From contig JBKPDF010000007.1 of assembly GCA_046727735.1 (NCBI GenBank), positions 1 to 64,000 on the forward strand: a stretch of 64,000 bases of DNA, in the 5' to 3' direction. This DNA is from AP-16 sp046727735. GTDB lineage: Bacteria > Pseudomonadota > Alphaproteobacteria > Rhizobiales > Xanthobacteraceae. Under the pieces are notes generated by a model. The model had not been told where the DNA came from and ran no database searches. It was given only the letters and a program-made list of their open reading frames with translations. The translations under genes were made by a program, and so were the position numbers. Shown one piece after another: positions 1 to 7,685 of the stretch (its first letter is position 1; every line of letters begins with the position of its first letter).

Positions 1-1
1 T

Positions 2-112
2 GTGCAGGCGCCCACCAAATACGAGCTGGTGATCAACCGTACGACTGCCAAGGCACTGGACCTCACCGTCCCACAGTCACTGCTCGCGCGCGCCGACGAA
101 TTGATCGGGTAG
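2..112 (+). CDS. ABC transporter substrate-binding protein, C-terminal end (partial)
   Basis: The window opens inside this gene. The last 36 codons read to a TAG stop and contain the phrase INRTTAKALDLTVPQSLLAR. That is the usual C-terminus of the TrpX/LivK-like periplasmic substrate-binding proteins (ABC_sub_bind family) that are abundant in Bradyrhizobium relatives. The ligand-binding lobes lie outside the window, so the substrate cannot be inferred. A GTG at position 2 is internal, not a start. The family call is firm from this tail; the transport role is known for the family. Confidence 0.8.
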   Translation: MQAPTKYELVINRTTAKALDLTVPQSLLARADELIG

Positions 113-500
113 TCGATCCTTGCCATGGCGGCTTATGGCACATTCCGGACCTGGCCAATTGCCGCGAGGACTTCCGCTTACGGGCCGAAAGCAGAAGTTC
201 TCAATCACAGCCTACACGTCCGCTTGGTGCCAATTCCAGACCAAGTGCGTTGCAGCAAAGAGTAATTTTGGGCAGGCACTTTCAGGCGAGGATACGGTAG
301 TCTTCGACGTTGACCGGTTGCGTGGGCTTGGCGGCTCCGTCAGAATCCCTCCGCCAGGGTGGGCACCTCGCAGCAGCAGTTGTCTGACCCCGATAAAAAA
401 ATGAAAGAATTAGACGACGCGCTTGCCAAGAAGCTGCAAGGCATTTGTCGCGGCTGTTAGCGGAAACCTGCGTACCGGCCCAAGTGCAGCGGTACATCGC
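113..500. other. Intergenic stretch without a recognisable gene
   Basis: About 390 bases separate the substrate-binding protein from the next small gene. Short open frames exist on both strands but have no start context, no family-like composition and no conserved motif. No convincing terminator hairpin, tRNA or repeat was seen. Confidence 0.5.
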
Positions 501-692
501 ATGGCAACGCACAAATTCCGGGTTGGCGAAAAAGTTCAATTATTGACCGGACAGGTGCGATTTGCGACGGCAGAGGTCTTTGAGATCGTCCAAGAGCTTC
601 CGGAAAGCGATGGCGAGTATCAGTACAAGATTAAGTCGCTAGACGAACCGCACTTGAGAGTAGCAAAAGAAAGCCAGTTACGTAGGGCGTAG
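501..692 (+). CDS. Small conserved hypothetical protein (SH3-like, 63 aa)
   Basis: The ATG at 501 gives MATHKFRVGEKVQLL, continuing through EIVQELPESDGEYQYKIKSL to LRVAKESQLRR. This pattern matches a very common short rhizobial protein of about 60-70 residues, annotated only as hypothetical. An upstream in-frame start at 423 would add 26 residues that look non-coding, so 501 is preferred. The alternating short beta-strand composition suggests a small SH3-like barrel, which is inference. No function is known. It stands alone, convergent with the next gene. Confidence 0.7.
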   Translation: MATHKFRVGEKVQLLTGQVRFATAEVFEIVQELPESDGEYQYKIKSLDEPHLRVAKESQLRRA

Positions 693-706
693 AGGTTCGG
701 CTCAAC

Positions 707-1096
707 TCAACCGCCCGACCCAGGGAGGAAGCAATAAATCTGCAAGCTTCCGTCAGGCACTAACCACACCACGGCGTAACCAAGCTTATTGGTTTTCGGG
801 TCAATCAATGCGTAATTCGGCACGTCGTGCCATTTGCCGTCACGCAACCGAACACGGTAGCCGCTCCGGGCGTTCCTACCCTCCCATGACGACATTCCTG
901 ATGTGTCATCGACCGTTCCGGCCATATCCCAGCCGTCAACCTCGACTGGGAAGCCGTCAGCCGTGTCGCAGCATGGACCCCCGACTCTGTTTCTAAGTCC
1001 TAGAACCCAATCCCGAGTTTCAGGATCGAGAGCCGCAACCGTCTGCGGTGGCCCGCGCCAGACTGCCGGAGCGGCAGTGGTGGTGAAGAGGACCAC
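707..1096 (-). CDS. Conserved hypothetical secreted protein
   Basis: The protein of about 129 residues contains WVLGLRNRVGGPCCDTADG, a paired-cysteine signature seen in many uncharacterised rhizobial exported or phage-associated proteins, followed by SGYRVRLRDGKWHDVPNYAL. The GTG start at 1096 is only the first possible initiator. The hydrophobic run LLLFAAVVLFTTTAAPA, which looks like a signal peptide, begins upstream of it in frame. No ATG, GTG or TTG is seen in frame between that run and the preceding stop near 1175. The real N-terminus may be longer or the start codon may have been lost. Function is unknown. Confidence 0.6.
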   Translation of the reverse strand: MVLFTTTAAPAVWRGPPQTVAALDPETRDWVLGLRNRVGGPCCDTADGFPVEVDGWDMAGTVDDTSGMSSWEGRNARSGYRVRLRDGKWHDVPNYALIDPKTNKLGYAVVWLVPDGSLQIYCFLPGSGG

Positions 1097-1195
1097 AGCG
1101 GCAAAAAGCAGCAGTCGGTTGATGTTCGATGCGAAATTCAGGCATCTGGAAATGGTACGAAGTCCGGATGCAAATGCAGGCTAGATGATGAGCCG

Positions 1196-1462
1196 CTAAC
1201 GTCCATCATTCTGGTGGACCATGTTTCTCGACCTCGCTAGAATTCGATAACGCCCGTGGTGGCCACTATCAGGTGGCACTGAGCCATTCTGGGGGATCTC
1301 GTAAGCTCCCGGCATGTCGCCTAGCGGTTCTGTGAGGCTCATCCACATTTTCGCGAGCCAAAGCAGATCCATGCGTTTTTCGGGATCATCAAGGGCACGA
1401 GCGCGGGCTAAGCAGTCGAGCGCCTTACGGCGGTATTCTGTTCTTGCACTGCTTTGGTGCAT
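1196..1462 (-). CDS. Small conserved hypothetical protein (88 aa)
   Basis: The sequence starts MHQSSARTEYRRKALDCLAR and continues DDPEKRMDLLWLAKMWMSL. This resembles the short helical proteins found singly across Bradyrhizobium-type genomes (motif YRxKAxxCLxRAxxxxDPExRxxLLxLAxxW). The N-terminal 45 residues carry the similarity; the Gly/Ser-rich tail is not distinctive. It lies on the same strand as the preceding hypothetical gene, about 100 nt away. No function is assigned. Confidence 0.65.
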   Translation of the reverse strand: MHQSSARTEYRRKALDCLARARALDDPEKRMDLLWLAKMWMSLTEPLGDMPGAYEIPQNGSVPPDSGHHGRYRILARSRNMVHQNDGR

Positions 1463-1843
1463 GTGAAACCCAGGACACTTTCATGAGCGATCGGGTCAAG
1501 TCGGCGCTCTTCTACTCGTGCAGTCAAGGTCATTCAGAAGCCTGTGCAGAAGCCTGTGCATAAGGGTTTCGCAAGTGCTCCACGCTCGTGCGCGTGAGTA
1601 TTTTCCGAGCCTACTGAGTCTTAGTTGTTTTCTCGAAGGAATGACGGATCTTCGTAATCGAAACGAATTGACGCGCACGCGGCATCGAGCATTGAAAAGT
1701 ACTCAGTTTGACAATAGTTATTTGTAGAGGACAGGTTTACTCCCCAACCTTTCGCTATTGGAATCTCTGACGCAATGGTCCAAGGTTAGGACTATAGATG
1801 CTCCGCGTTTGGCGCATGAGGCAGGAATCTGCGGAATGCAGCG
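1463..1843. other. Intergenic stretch; short direct repeat only
   Basis: No convincing gene is present in these 380 bases. The only visible structure is a tandem direct repeat near 1537-1562 (AGAAGCCTGTGC twice). Composition is more AT-rich than the flanking cyclase gene. The stretch separates the small hypothetical genes from the cyclase gene's 3' end. Confidence 0.45.
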
Positions 1844-3118
1844 CTAGAGCGTCGGCGCGAACAGCTCGTGGGGCATCGAGAGGCCGCGCAGCTCGTGGCG
1901 CCCGAGCGACCGCAGCGGCTTGGCGTAGGCGCCGGCGAAATCGTCGCTGACCACGATCGGCAGGTTCAAACTCTTGGCGATCGCCTCGATCCGGCTGACG
2001 AGATTGACCGCAGGACCGATGACCGTGAAGTCCAGCCGGTTGGCGGCCCCGATATTGCCGTAAGTGACGGTGCCGGCGTGCAGCGCCACGACGATGTCGA
2101 GCGACGGCTCGCCCGCCATCGAGGCATGCGCGCTCAGTTCACGAACCGCTGCGATGGCCTCGGTGGCCGCGTTCAGCGCGTCGCGCGCAGCTGCGCCCGC
2201 GAGTTCCTCACGCTCGATCGGGAAGATCGCGAGCAGACCGTCGCCGATGAATTTCAGGATCTCGCCGCCATGGTCGTGAATGGCCTTGGCCTGCGCGTCG
2301 AACAACGCGTTCAGCATCGCGATCATGCGCGCGCCGGGCAACCGGTCCGAGCGCGCCGTGAACGCGCGCAGGTCGGAGGACCACAGCACGGCACGGAGTT
2401 CCTCGCCGGTGCCGCGGCGGATCTGTCCGGCGAGCACCTTCGGGCCGGTCTTCGCGCCCAGATAGGCATTGAGTACGTTTCGAGCGATCGCGCGCTGGCT
2501 GTGCGTGTCCGCGACGATCGGCAGCAGTCGCGATATCCGACGTATTTCGGCGATCTCGGCTTCGGTGAAACCGCCGGGGCGATCGGCCACATAGGTGACC
2601 ATGTAATTGTAATGCAGCGGATGGGCGCTCGGGAGCGGCAGCGCGAAATAATCGGTGCCGCCCGCGGCTTTGAGCTCGTGCAGAATCGGAAAATCGAGCG
2701 CCGCGCCGGCGACGTCGATGCGGCGCCGCAGCGTTTCCCCGTGGACCACGACGCGACGGACCGGATTCTCATCGATCGGGATTAGGTCGGCGACTTCGTG
2801 GGCGATCAATGTCTGGACTGTCTGCCCGGTCGTGCGCCACCATGCGAGGGTCATGCCGAGGAATTGCGGGTGGAGCGTCAAGCTGTGCATGGTCACGCGC
2901 AGCAGGGGCAGGCCTGTCGCCAGCATGCGCCAGGCGAATTCGTCGAAGACCGCTATCCCGGATTCGATGCTGCGCGCCGGCCCCGTCAACCATTCGGCGA
3001 TCCCATCGAAGCTGTCATGGACCGGACGCTCGGCGGGCGGGCGCTCCACCGTCTCCCCAGTCGGCAAAAGCCGGGGATCGATGCGGCGCGGCGGCGCTCT
3101 CACCTCGGCATTGGCCAT
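1844..3118 (-). CDS. Adenylate/guanylate cyclase domain protein (class III)
   Basis: The protein has 424 residues. A class III nucleotide cyclase homology domain fills roughly residues 235-424. The first metal-binding Asp lies in SSDLRAFT, the second in KFIGDGLLAIFP, and the transition-state Asn/Arg pair in VNLVSRIE. The N-terminal half has no transmembrane helix and matches the alpha-helical sensory region of soluble rhizobial cyclases. It would make cAMP (or cGMP) from ATP/GTP in the cytoplasm as a homodimer; the purine specificity was not established. It is transcribed away from the fumarate-reductase-like operon, with about 160 nt between the divergent starts. A regulatory link is possible but unproved. 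Confidence 0.9.
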   Translation of the reverse strand: MANAEVRAPPRRIDPRLLPTGETVERPPAERPVHDSFDGIAEWLTGPARSIESGIAVFDEFAWRMLATGLPLLRVTMHSLTLHPQFLGMTLAWWRTTGQTVQTLIAHEVADLIPIDENPVRRVVVHGETLRRRIDVAGAALDFPILHELKAAGGTDYFALPLPSAHPLHYNYMVTYVADRPGGFTEAEIAEIRRISRLLPIVADTHSQRAIARNVLNAYLGAKTGPKVLAGQIRRGTGEELRAVLWSSDLRAFTARSDRLPGARMIAMLNALFDAQAKAIHDHGGEILKFIGDGLLAIFPIEREELAGAAARDALNAATEAIAAVRELSAHASMAGEPSLDIVVALHAGTVTYGNIGAANRLDFTVIGPAVNLVSRIEAIAKSLNLPIVVSDDFAGAYAKPLRSLGRHELRGLSMPHELFAPTL

Positions 3119-3278
3119 CCGTCAGCTCCCTTCACGCCGATTCTCCGCGTCACCATGCCGCCGGGCGGTCCTGCTCCGGTGCTCGCTTTTTGCCGCGCCC
3201 TGCGCTTGCTAGAGTTCGCCGCAGATGCTTGATCTGCCGCATCGATCGCCGGCGAAGAGATAGCGGGCCGAGGGCTTC

Positions 3279-4007
3279 ATGTCCAACGTTCGAACCGAAC
3301 TGAACGTGTCGCTCTGGCGCGGCACGCAGGACGGCCGCTACGAGAGCTATCGCGTGCCGCTGCGCGAGAATCAGACCGTGCTCGACGTCGTGACCTGGGT
3401 TCAGCGCAACCTCGACCCAACGCTTTCCTATCGGTTCGCCTGCCGGGTCGGCATGTGCGGTTCCTGCGCGATGACGGTCAACGGCAGGCCGCGCTGGACC
3501 TGCCGCACCCATGTGTCGCGCGTCGCGGACGACGGACGGCTGGAAATCGGTCCGCTCGAGAATTTGCCGGTCATCAAGGATCTCGCGACCGACATGCGGC
3601 CGTTCTTCGACAAATGGCAGCGGGCGAAAGGCGCGTTCGCGCCTTCGAAAACCCGGCACGACGCGATCGAGGCCATCCGGCCCGACTCGCCGCAGCGGCG
3701 CGCCGCCAATGCGGCGATCGAATGCATCAATTGCGGAATTTGTTACGCGGCCTGCGACGTCGTGCGCTGGGACGAAAGCTATCTCGGACCTGCGGCGCTC
3801 AATCGCGCCTGGGCCCTCATCAACGATGTCCGAGATGCCGCCAACAACCAGCGGCTCGCAGCCGTGGCGGCGAGCGGCGGCTGCCATGCCTGCCATTCGC
3901 ACCAGTCCTGCCAGCAGCATTGCCCGTTGTCGCTCAACCCGACGGCGGCCATCGCCGGCCTCAAGCGGCGCAGCGCGGTCGCGTTCCTCAAAGGCGAGAT
4001 CGCATGA
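3279..4007 (+). CDS. Succinate dehydrogenase/fumarate reductase Fe-S subunit
   Basis: The 242-residue protein has the order of SdhB/FrdB. The [2Fe-2S] ligands are Cys55, Cys60, Cys63 and Cys75. A ferredoxin-type segment holds Cys149, Cys152, Cys155 and Cys159, and a final set Cys205, Cys211 and Cys215 lies in CHSHQSCQQHCP. Two departures are visible: the usual Pro after the fourth ligand of the middle set is Asp (AACDVV), and an extra Cys202 precedes the last set. The subunit should carry electrons between the flavoprotein and the membrane quinone site. Its stop overlaps the next start (ATGA), so translation with the anchor is coupled. Confidence 0.92.
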   Translation: MSNVRTELNVSLWRGTQDGRYESYRVPLRENQTVLDVVTWVQRNLDPTLSYRFACRVGMCGSCAMTVNGRPRWTCRTHVSRVADDGRLEIGPLENLPVIKDLATDMRPFFDKWQRAKGAFAPSKTRHDAIEAIRPDSPQRRAANAAIECINCGICYAACDVVRWDESYLGPAALNRAWALINDVRDAANNQRLAAVAASGGCHACHSHQSCQQHCPLSLNPTAAIAGLKRRSAVAFLKGEIA

Positions 4008-4333
4008 ACGTGCGCCTCTACCTCGCGCAACGGCTGACTGCGGCCGTCATGGCGCCGCTCGTCGCGATGCATCTCGCCGTGATCGTTTACGCGACCCGTC
4101 ACGGTTTGAGCGCCGCGGACGTGCTGGCGCGCACGCGCGGCAGCATCGCCTGGGCGCTGTTCTATGGGCTGTTCGTGATTGCGGCCGCGATCCACGCCCC
4201 GATCGGCATTCGCACCGTGCTGACGGAATGGTCGCCGCTGAAGGGCCGCAGCCTCGATGCCGTCGCGCTCGTCATCGGTGTGCTGCTGCTCGTGCTCGGC
4301 TTGCGCGCCGTCGCTGCCGTGGTGCTGCCATGA
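4004..4333 (+). CDS. Fumarate reductase-type membrane anchor subunit (FrdC/SdhC-like)
   Basis: The 109-residue protein has three predicted membrane helices. The opening LYLAQRLTAAVMAPLVAMHL has the Gln-Arg and His pattern typical of cytochrome b anchor subunits, and a second His sits in IHAPIGIRTV. It should help bind heme b and quinone at the inner membrane. It overlaps the Fe-S gene and the next anchor gene by 4 nt each, so the three are one translational unit. Assignment rests on helix pattern, histidines and context; anchor subunits diverge quickly. Confidence 0.8.
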   Translation: MNVRLYLAQRLTAAVMAPLVAMHLAVIVYATRHGLSAADVLARTRGSIAWALFYGLFVIAAAIHAPIGIRTVLTEWSPLKGRSLDAVALVIGVLLLVLGLRAVAAVVLP

Positions 4334-4677
4334 AGTCGGGGCGCGGGCACCGAGCGAACCTGCTCTGGCTCGCCGCGCTGGCGCATCGGCTCTCGGGCCT
4401 GGCGCTCGCAGTATTTCTGCCCGTGCATTTCTGGGCGCTCGGCCTCGCGATCGACGGCGAAGCGCGGCTCGGAAATTTTCTGCGGTGGACCGATGCCTGG
4501 TCGGTGAAACTCGCCGAGACCGGCCTCGTGTTCCTGCTCGCAGTGCATCTCTTGGGCGGGCTGCGCGTGCTCGTGATCGAAAATTTTCCGTGGCGTGACG
4601 GCCAGAAGCAGCTCGCGACACTCGCGGCCGGCATTTCCGCGGCGATCGCGGTGGCGTTCCTCGTGCGGGCATTATGA
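4330..4677 (+). CDS. Second membrane anchor subunit (SdhC/SdhD-like)
   Basis: The 115-residue protein has three hydrophobic helices. HRLSGLALAVFLPVHFWALG resembles the SdhC signature (HRxSG ... H), and another His lies in LAVHLLGGLRVLVIENF. Together with the preceding anchor it supplies the heme and quinone-binding membrane domain. A two-anchor arrangement fits type A, C or D succinate:quinone oxidoreductases. Its ATG overlaps the stop of the preceding anchor. A 300-nt spacer with palindromic repeats follows before the flavoprotein gene, unlike the tight spacing before it. Confidence 0.8.
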   Translation: MKSGRGHRANLLWLAALAHRLSGLALAVFLPVHFWALGLAIDGEARLGNFLRWTDAWSVKLAETGLVFLLAVHLLGGLRVLVIENFPWRDGQKQLATLAAGISAAIAVAFLVRAL

Positions 4678-4746
4678 GATGTCGCTGCATCACCCCGTGC
4701 TCCAGACACTTCCGCCCTCGTGGGCCGGGCACTCTGGTTTGACGGC

Positions 4747-4895
4747 GGGGCCGGTTTTTACCTCTCGGGGAGAGGTCGATCCTCGCCGGAGGCGAGGATC
4801 GGGTGAGGGGGTCGCGATCTGTCACGTTGTGCAACGGTCTTACCCCCCTCACCCCATCCCTCTCCCCTCCGGGGCGAGGGAGGAGAACCCGGCGC
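4747..4895. repeat. Palindromic intergenic repeat element inside the operon
   Basis: The spacer between the second anchor gene and the flavoprotein gene contains a perfect hairpin (11-nt arms CGATCCTCGCC, 4777-4787 and 4791-4801). It also holds a larger inverted repeat, GGGTGAGGGGG at 4801-4811 against CCCCCTCACCCC at 4844-4855, and a CTCTCCCCTCCGGGGCGAG hairpin near 4860-4880. Elements with the phrase GAGGTCGATCCTCGC...GGGTGAGGGG recur between rhizobial genes. It may fold in the mRNA and set the balance between the upstream subunits and the flavoprotein; that is inference. Confidence 0.65.
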
Positions 4896-4977
4896 GCGCT
4901 GAGCCAAATGCGATCGATCGGCGTTTGCGGGGAACTCCATTCGTTCGAAGCCGGCTCGGAACCGTGGAAGCTCGCCC

Positions 4978-6711
4978 GTGAACCTCGAACGCATGCAGAC
5001 GGACGTGCTGATTCTCGGATCCGGCGGCGCCGGATTGTTCGCTGCCCTGCATGCGCACGCGAAAAATCCCGAGCTCGACGTCACGGTCGCGACCAAGGGC
5101 CTGCTCGGCAAATGCGGCTGCACCCGCATGGTGCAGGGCGGTTACAACGTCGCGCTGCATCCGGGCGACTCGGTCGAGCGGCATTTCATGGACACGATCG
5201 AGGGCGGCAAGTGGCTGTCCCACCAGGAGCTCGCCTGGACGCTCGTGAGCGAGGCGGTCGAGCGCGTTCGTGAGCTCGAGAACGAGATCGGCTGCTTCTT
5301 CGATCGCAACCCCGACGGCACGCTGCACGGCAAGGCCTTCGCGGGTCAGAGCTTCGACCGCACCGTCCATAAGGGCGACCTCACCGGGATCGAGATCATC
5401 AACCGGCTCATGGAGCAGGTATGGGCGCGCCCCGGCGTGCGCCGGCTCGAGGAGCATCGCGCGCTGGCGCTGGTTCCGGCCCGCGACGGCGCATCGGTCG
5501 CGGGCGTGCTGCTCGCCGACATCCGGAGCGGCGAGCTCATGTTTGTCGCCGCCCAGGCGGTGCTGCTCGCGACCGGCGGCGGGCCGACCATGTACCGCTA
5601 TCACACGCCGTCCGGCGACAAGAGCATGGACGGCATCGCCATGGCGCTGCGTGCCGGCCTGCCGCTGCGCGACATGGAAATGGTGCAGTTCCATCCGACC
5701 GGACTGCTCGCCGGCCCCGAGACGCGGATGACCGGTACCGTGCTGGAAGAAGGGCTGCGCGGCGCCGGCGGACATCTGCTCGACGGCACCAAGCGCCGGT
5801 TCATGGCCGATTACGACCCGAAACTCGAGCGCGCGACGCGCGACGTGGTCAGCCGCGCGATCTACGCGGAGATGAGGGCGGGACGCATCACGCCTTACGG
5901 CGGCGTCTATTTGAGCATGGCGCACCTTGGCGGCAAAAACGTCGCGCGCGCCTTCAAGGGCATGGTCGAGCGCTGCGCAGATTGCGGCTTCGATCTCGCC
6001 GGCGGTCTCGTCGAAGTGGTTCCGACCGCGCATTACTTCATGGGCGGTCTCATGTGCAATCCCGATACTTCGACCGAATGGCCGGGCCTGTTCGTCGCCG
6101 GCGAGGATGCGAGCGGCATGCACGGCGCCAACCGCCTGGGCGGAAACGGCGTCGCCAATTCGACGGTGTTCGGCGGGATTGCGGGCGACGCGATGCCGAA
6201 ATGGATCGCCGCAAACCCGGGACATCGAACCGCAGACGAAGACGCGCTGGCGGCCGAGATCTCGCGCGCGCTGCACCCGTTCGGGCACAAGCCGGGCGAC
6301 CTGAACCGATTGCGCGAACAACTGCTCGATCTCATGTGGGACGACGTCGGCGTGATCCGCGACGCGGCCGCGCTCGACCGGGCGCTCGCGCGGATCTCGC
6401 AGCTCGAAGCCGAGCTGTTGGCGACCGGCATTCCGGACACCGGCAGAGTGTTCAATCTCACCTGGCAGGACTGGCTCAACCTGCGCTCGCTCGTCGAGGT
6501 GAGCCGGGTCATTGCGCTCGCCGCGACACGGCGCGAGAACTCGCGCGGCGCGCATTTCCGCGCGGATTTTCCCGAACCGGGCGAGCTTGCGACATCGCGG
6601 TTCACGGTCGCGCGGCAAAGGTCCGGCGCGCTGGCCATTACGGACGAGCCGGTGCTGTTCACGCATGTGCGGCCGGGCGAGACGCTGATCGCACCGCTCG
6701 CGGCCGAATAG
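4978..6711 (+). CDS. Fumarate reductase/succinate dehydrogenase-type flavoprotein
   Basis: The 577-residue protein has the FAD-binding GSGGAG motif (residues 14-19). It keeps substrate and catalytic residues of the FrdA/SdhA/NadB family: HPTG (His239), Arg288 in TRDVVSRA, THY-like AHYFMGG (His352) and NRLGG (Arg386). Where FrdA has SHT, whose His binds FAD covalently, this protein reads GCT with Cys48, so FAD is probably not linked through histidine. With the Fe-S and anchor genes upstream it should be the catalytic subunit of a membrane complex. NadB is less likely given those partners. The start is GTG at 4978; ATG at 4993 is an alternative. Confidence 0.88.
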   Translation: MNLERMQTDVLILGSGGAGLFAALHAHAKNPELDVTVATKGLLGKCGCTRMVQGGYNVALHPGDSVERHFMDTIEGGKWLSHQELAWTLVSEAVERVRELENEIGCFFDRNPDGTLHGKAFAGQSFDRTVHKGDLTGIEIINRLMEQVWARPGVRRLEEHRALALVPARDGASVAGVLLADIRSGELMFVAAQAVLLATGGGPTMYRYHTPSGDKSMDGIAMALRAGLPLRDMEMVQFHPTGLLAGPETRMTGTVLEEGLRGAGGHLLDGTKRRFMADYDPKLERATRDVVSRAIYAEMRAGRITPYGGVYLSMAHLGGKNVARAFKGMVERCADCGFDLAGGLVEVVPTAHYFMGGLMCNPDTSTEWPGLFVAGEDASGMHGANRLGGNGVANSTVFGGIAGDAMPKWIAANPGHRTADEDALAAEISRALHPFGHKPGDLNRLREQLLDLMWDDVGVIRDAAALDRALARISQLEAELLATGIPDTGRVFNLTWQDWLNLRSLVEVSRVIALAATRRENSRGAHFRADFPEPGELATSRFTVARQRSGALAITDEPVLFTHVRPGETLIAPLAAE

Positions 6712-6720
6712 GAGCACACG

Positions 6721-7680
6721 ATGATCCCGCTCACCGCGGTCGAACGCACCGCCGAAGGCCTGATGGCCAAGGCGGCGATCGAAATTCCCGACGATTATCT
6801 CGAAGGCTTGCGCAAATGCGCCGACACGGAGACCGGCGAGCTTTCCGCCTTCGTGCTGCAGGCGATGCTGGAGAATTACGAGGCCGCCAAACACGACCGC
6901 CGCGCGATGTGCGGCGACACCGGCGTGCCGCGCTGGTACGTGAAAATCGGCAACGAGGCGGCGATCGAGGGCGGACCGGTGGCGCTCGAGGCGGCGCTGC
7001 GGCGCGCGACCGCCAAGGCGACCCGCGACGTGCCGCTGCGGCCCAACCGCGTGCATCCGCTGTGGCGCACCGATCACAACAACAATGTCGGCATCGGCGC
7101 GCCGGAGATCGAATATTCGTTCCATCCCAATGCGGATTGGATCGAGCTAACGACGGTGCACAAGGGCGGCTTGTTCGGCAGCGATTACCGCATGCTGTTC
7201 CCGGCCGACGGCATCGACGGCATCCGGCGCTTCTACCTCGACACGCTGATCGCGTTCGGCAAGCGCGGCCTTGCCTGCCAGCCGGCGATCGTCGGGGTCG
7301 GGCTCGGCGGCTCGAAAGACATATCGATGGTGCTCGGCAAGCAGGCTGCCTGCCTGCGCGTCGTCGGTTCGCGCAACCCCGATCCGAAGATCGCCGCGCT
7401 GGAGGACGAGCTCAAAACACTCGGCAACAACATCGGCATGGGCGCCATGGGTTTCATGGGCAGCTCGATGGTCGTCGACTGCCACATCGAGGTCGGCTAT
7501 TGCCACACTGGCGGCATGCCGATGAGCGTGCACATGTTCTGCCTCTCGTCGCGGCGTGCTTGTGCGCGCGTGACCGCCGACGGCCGCGCCGAATTCCGCA
7601 CCGACCCGATGTGGTTCAGCGATTACATGCGGCGCGAGAGCGTCGAATGGCAACCGGCGGCCGCGCAGGCGGCGGAGTGA
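6721..7680 (+). CDS. Class I fumarate hydratase / tartrate dehydratase-type alpha subunit
   Basis: The 319-residue protein is the N-terminal (4Fe-4S) half of the class I fumarase family. Visible are RAMCGDTGVPRWYVK with Cys64, KRGLACQPAIVGVGLGG with Cys186, and CHIEVGYCHTGGMPMSVHMFC with a third cluster Cys (261 or 274). The family adds water reversibly to fumarate, mesaconate or similar acids, or dehydrates L-tartrate; sequence alone does not choose. It begins 9 nt after the flavoprotein and is followed closely by the beta subunit, so dehydrogenation and hydration are encoded together. Confidence 0.9.
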   Translation: MIPLTAVERTAEGLMAKAAIEIPDDYLEGLRKCADTETGELSAFVLQAMLENYEAAKHDRRAMCGDTGVPRWYVKIGNEAAIEGGPVALEAALRRATAKATRDVPLRPNRVHPLWRTDHNNNVGIGAPEIEYSFHPNADWIELTTVHKGGLFGSDYRMLFPADGIDGIRRFYLDTLIAFGKRGLACQPAIVGVGLGGSKDISMVLGKQAACLRVVGSRNPDPKIAALEDELKTLGNNIGMGAMGFMGSSMVVDCHIEVGYCHTGGMPMSVHMFCLSSRRACARVTADGRAEFRTDPMWFSDYMRRESVEWQPAAAQAAE

Positions 7681-7685
7681 GCCCG

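Noticed and set aside
1537..1562. Possible CRISPR or regulatory repeat array
   Set aside because: Only two short adjacent units are present, with no spacers of regular length.
4978..6711. L-aspartate oxidase (nadB) as identity of the flavoprotein
   Set aside because: The missing covalent-FAD His fits NadB, but the gene is joined to Fe-S and membrane anchor subunits and lacks nadA or nadC neighbours.
4849..7125. Long leftward open frame (758 codons) opposite the flavoprotein gene
   Set aside because: It is the complement of a clearly coding gene with recognisable motifs. High GC leaves few stops, and the translation is Arg/Ala/Gly/His-rich with no family pattern.
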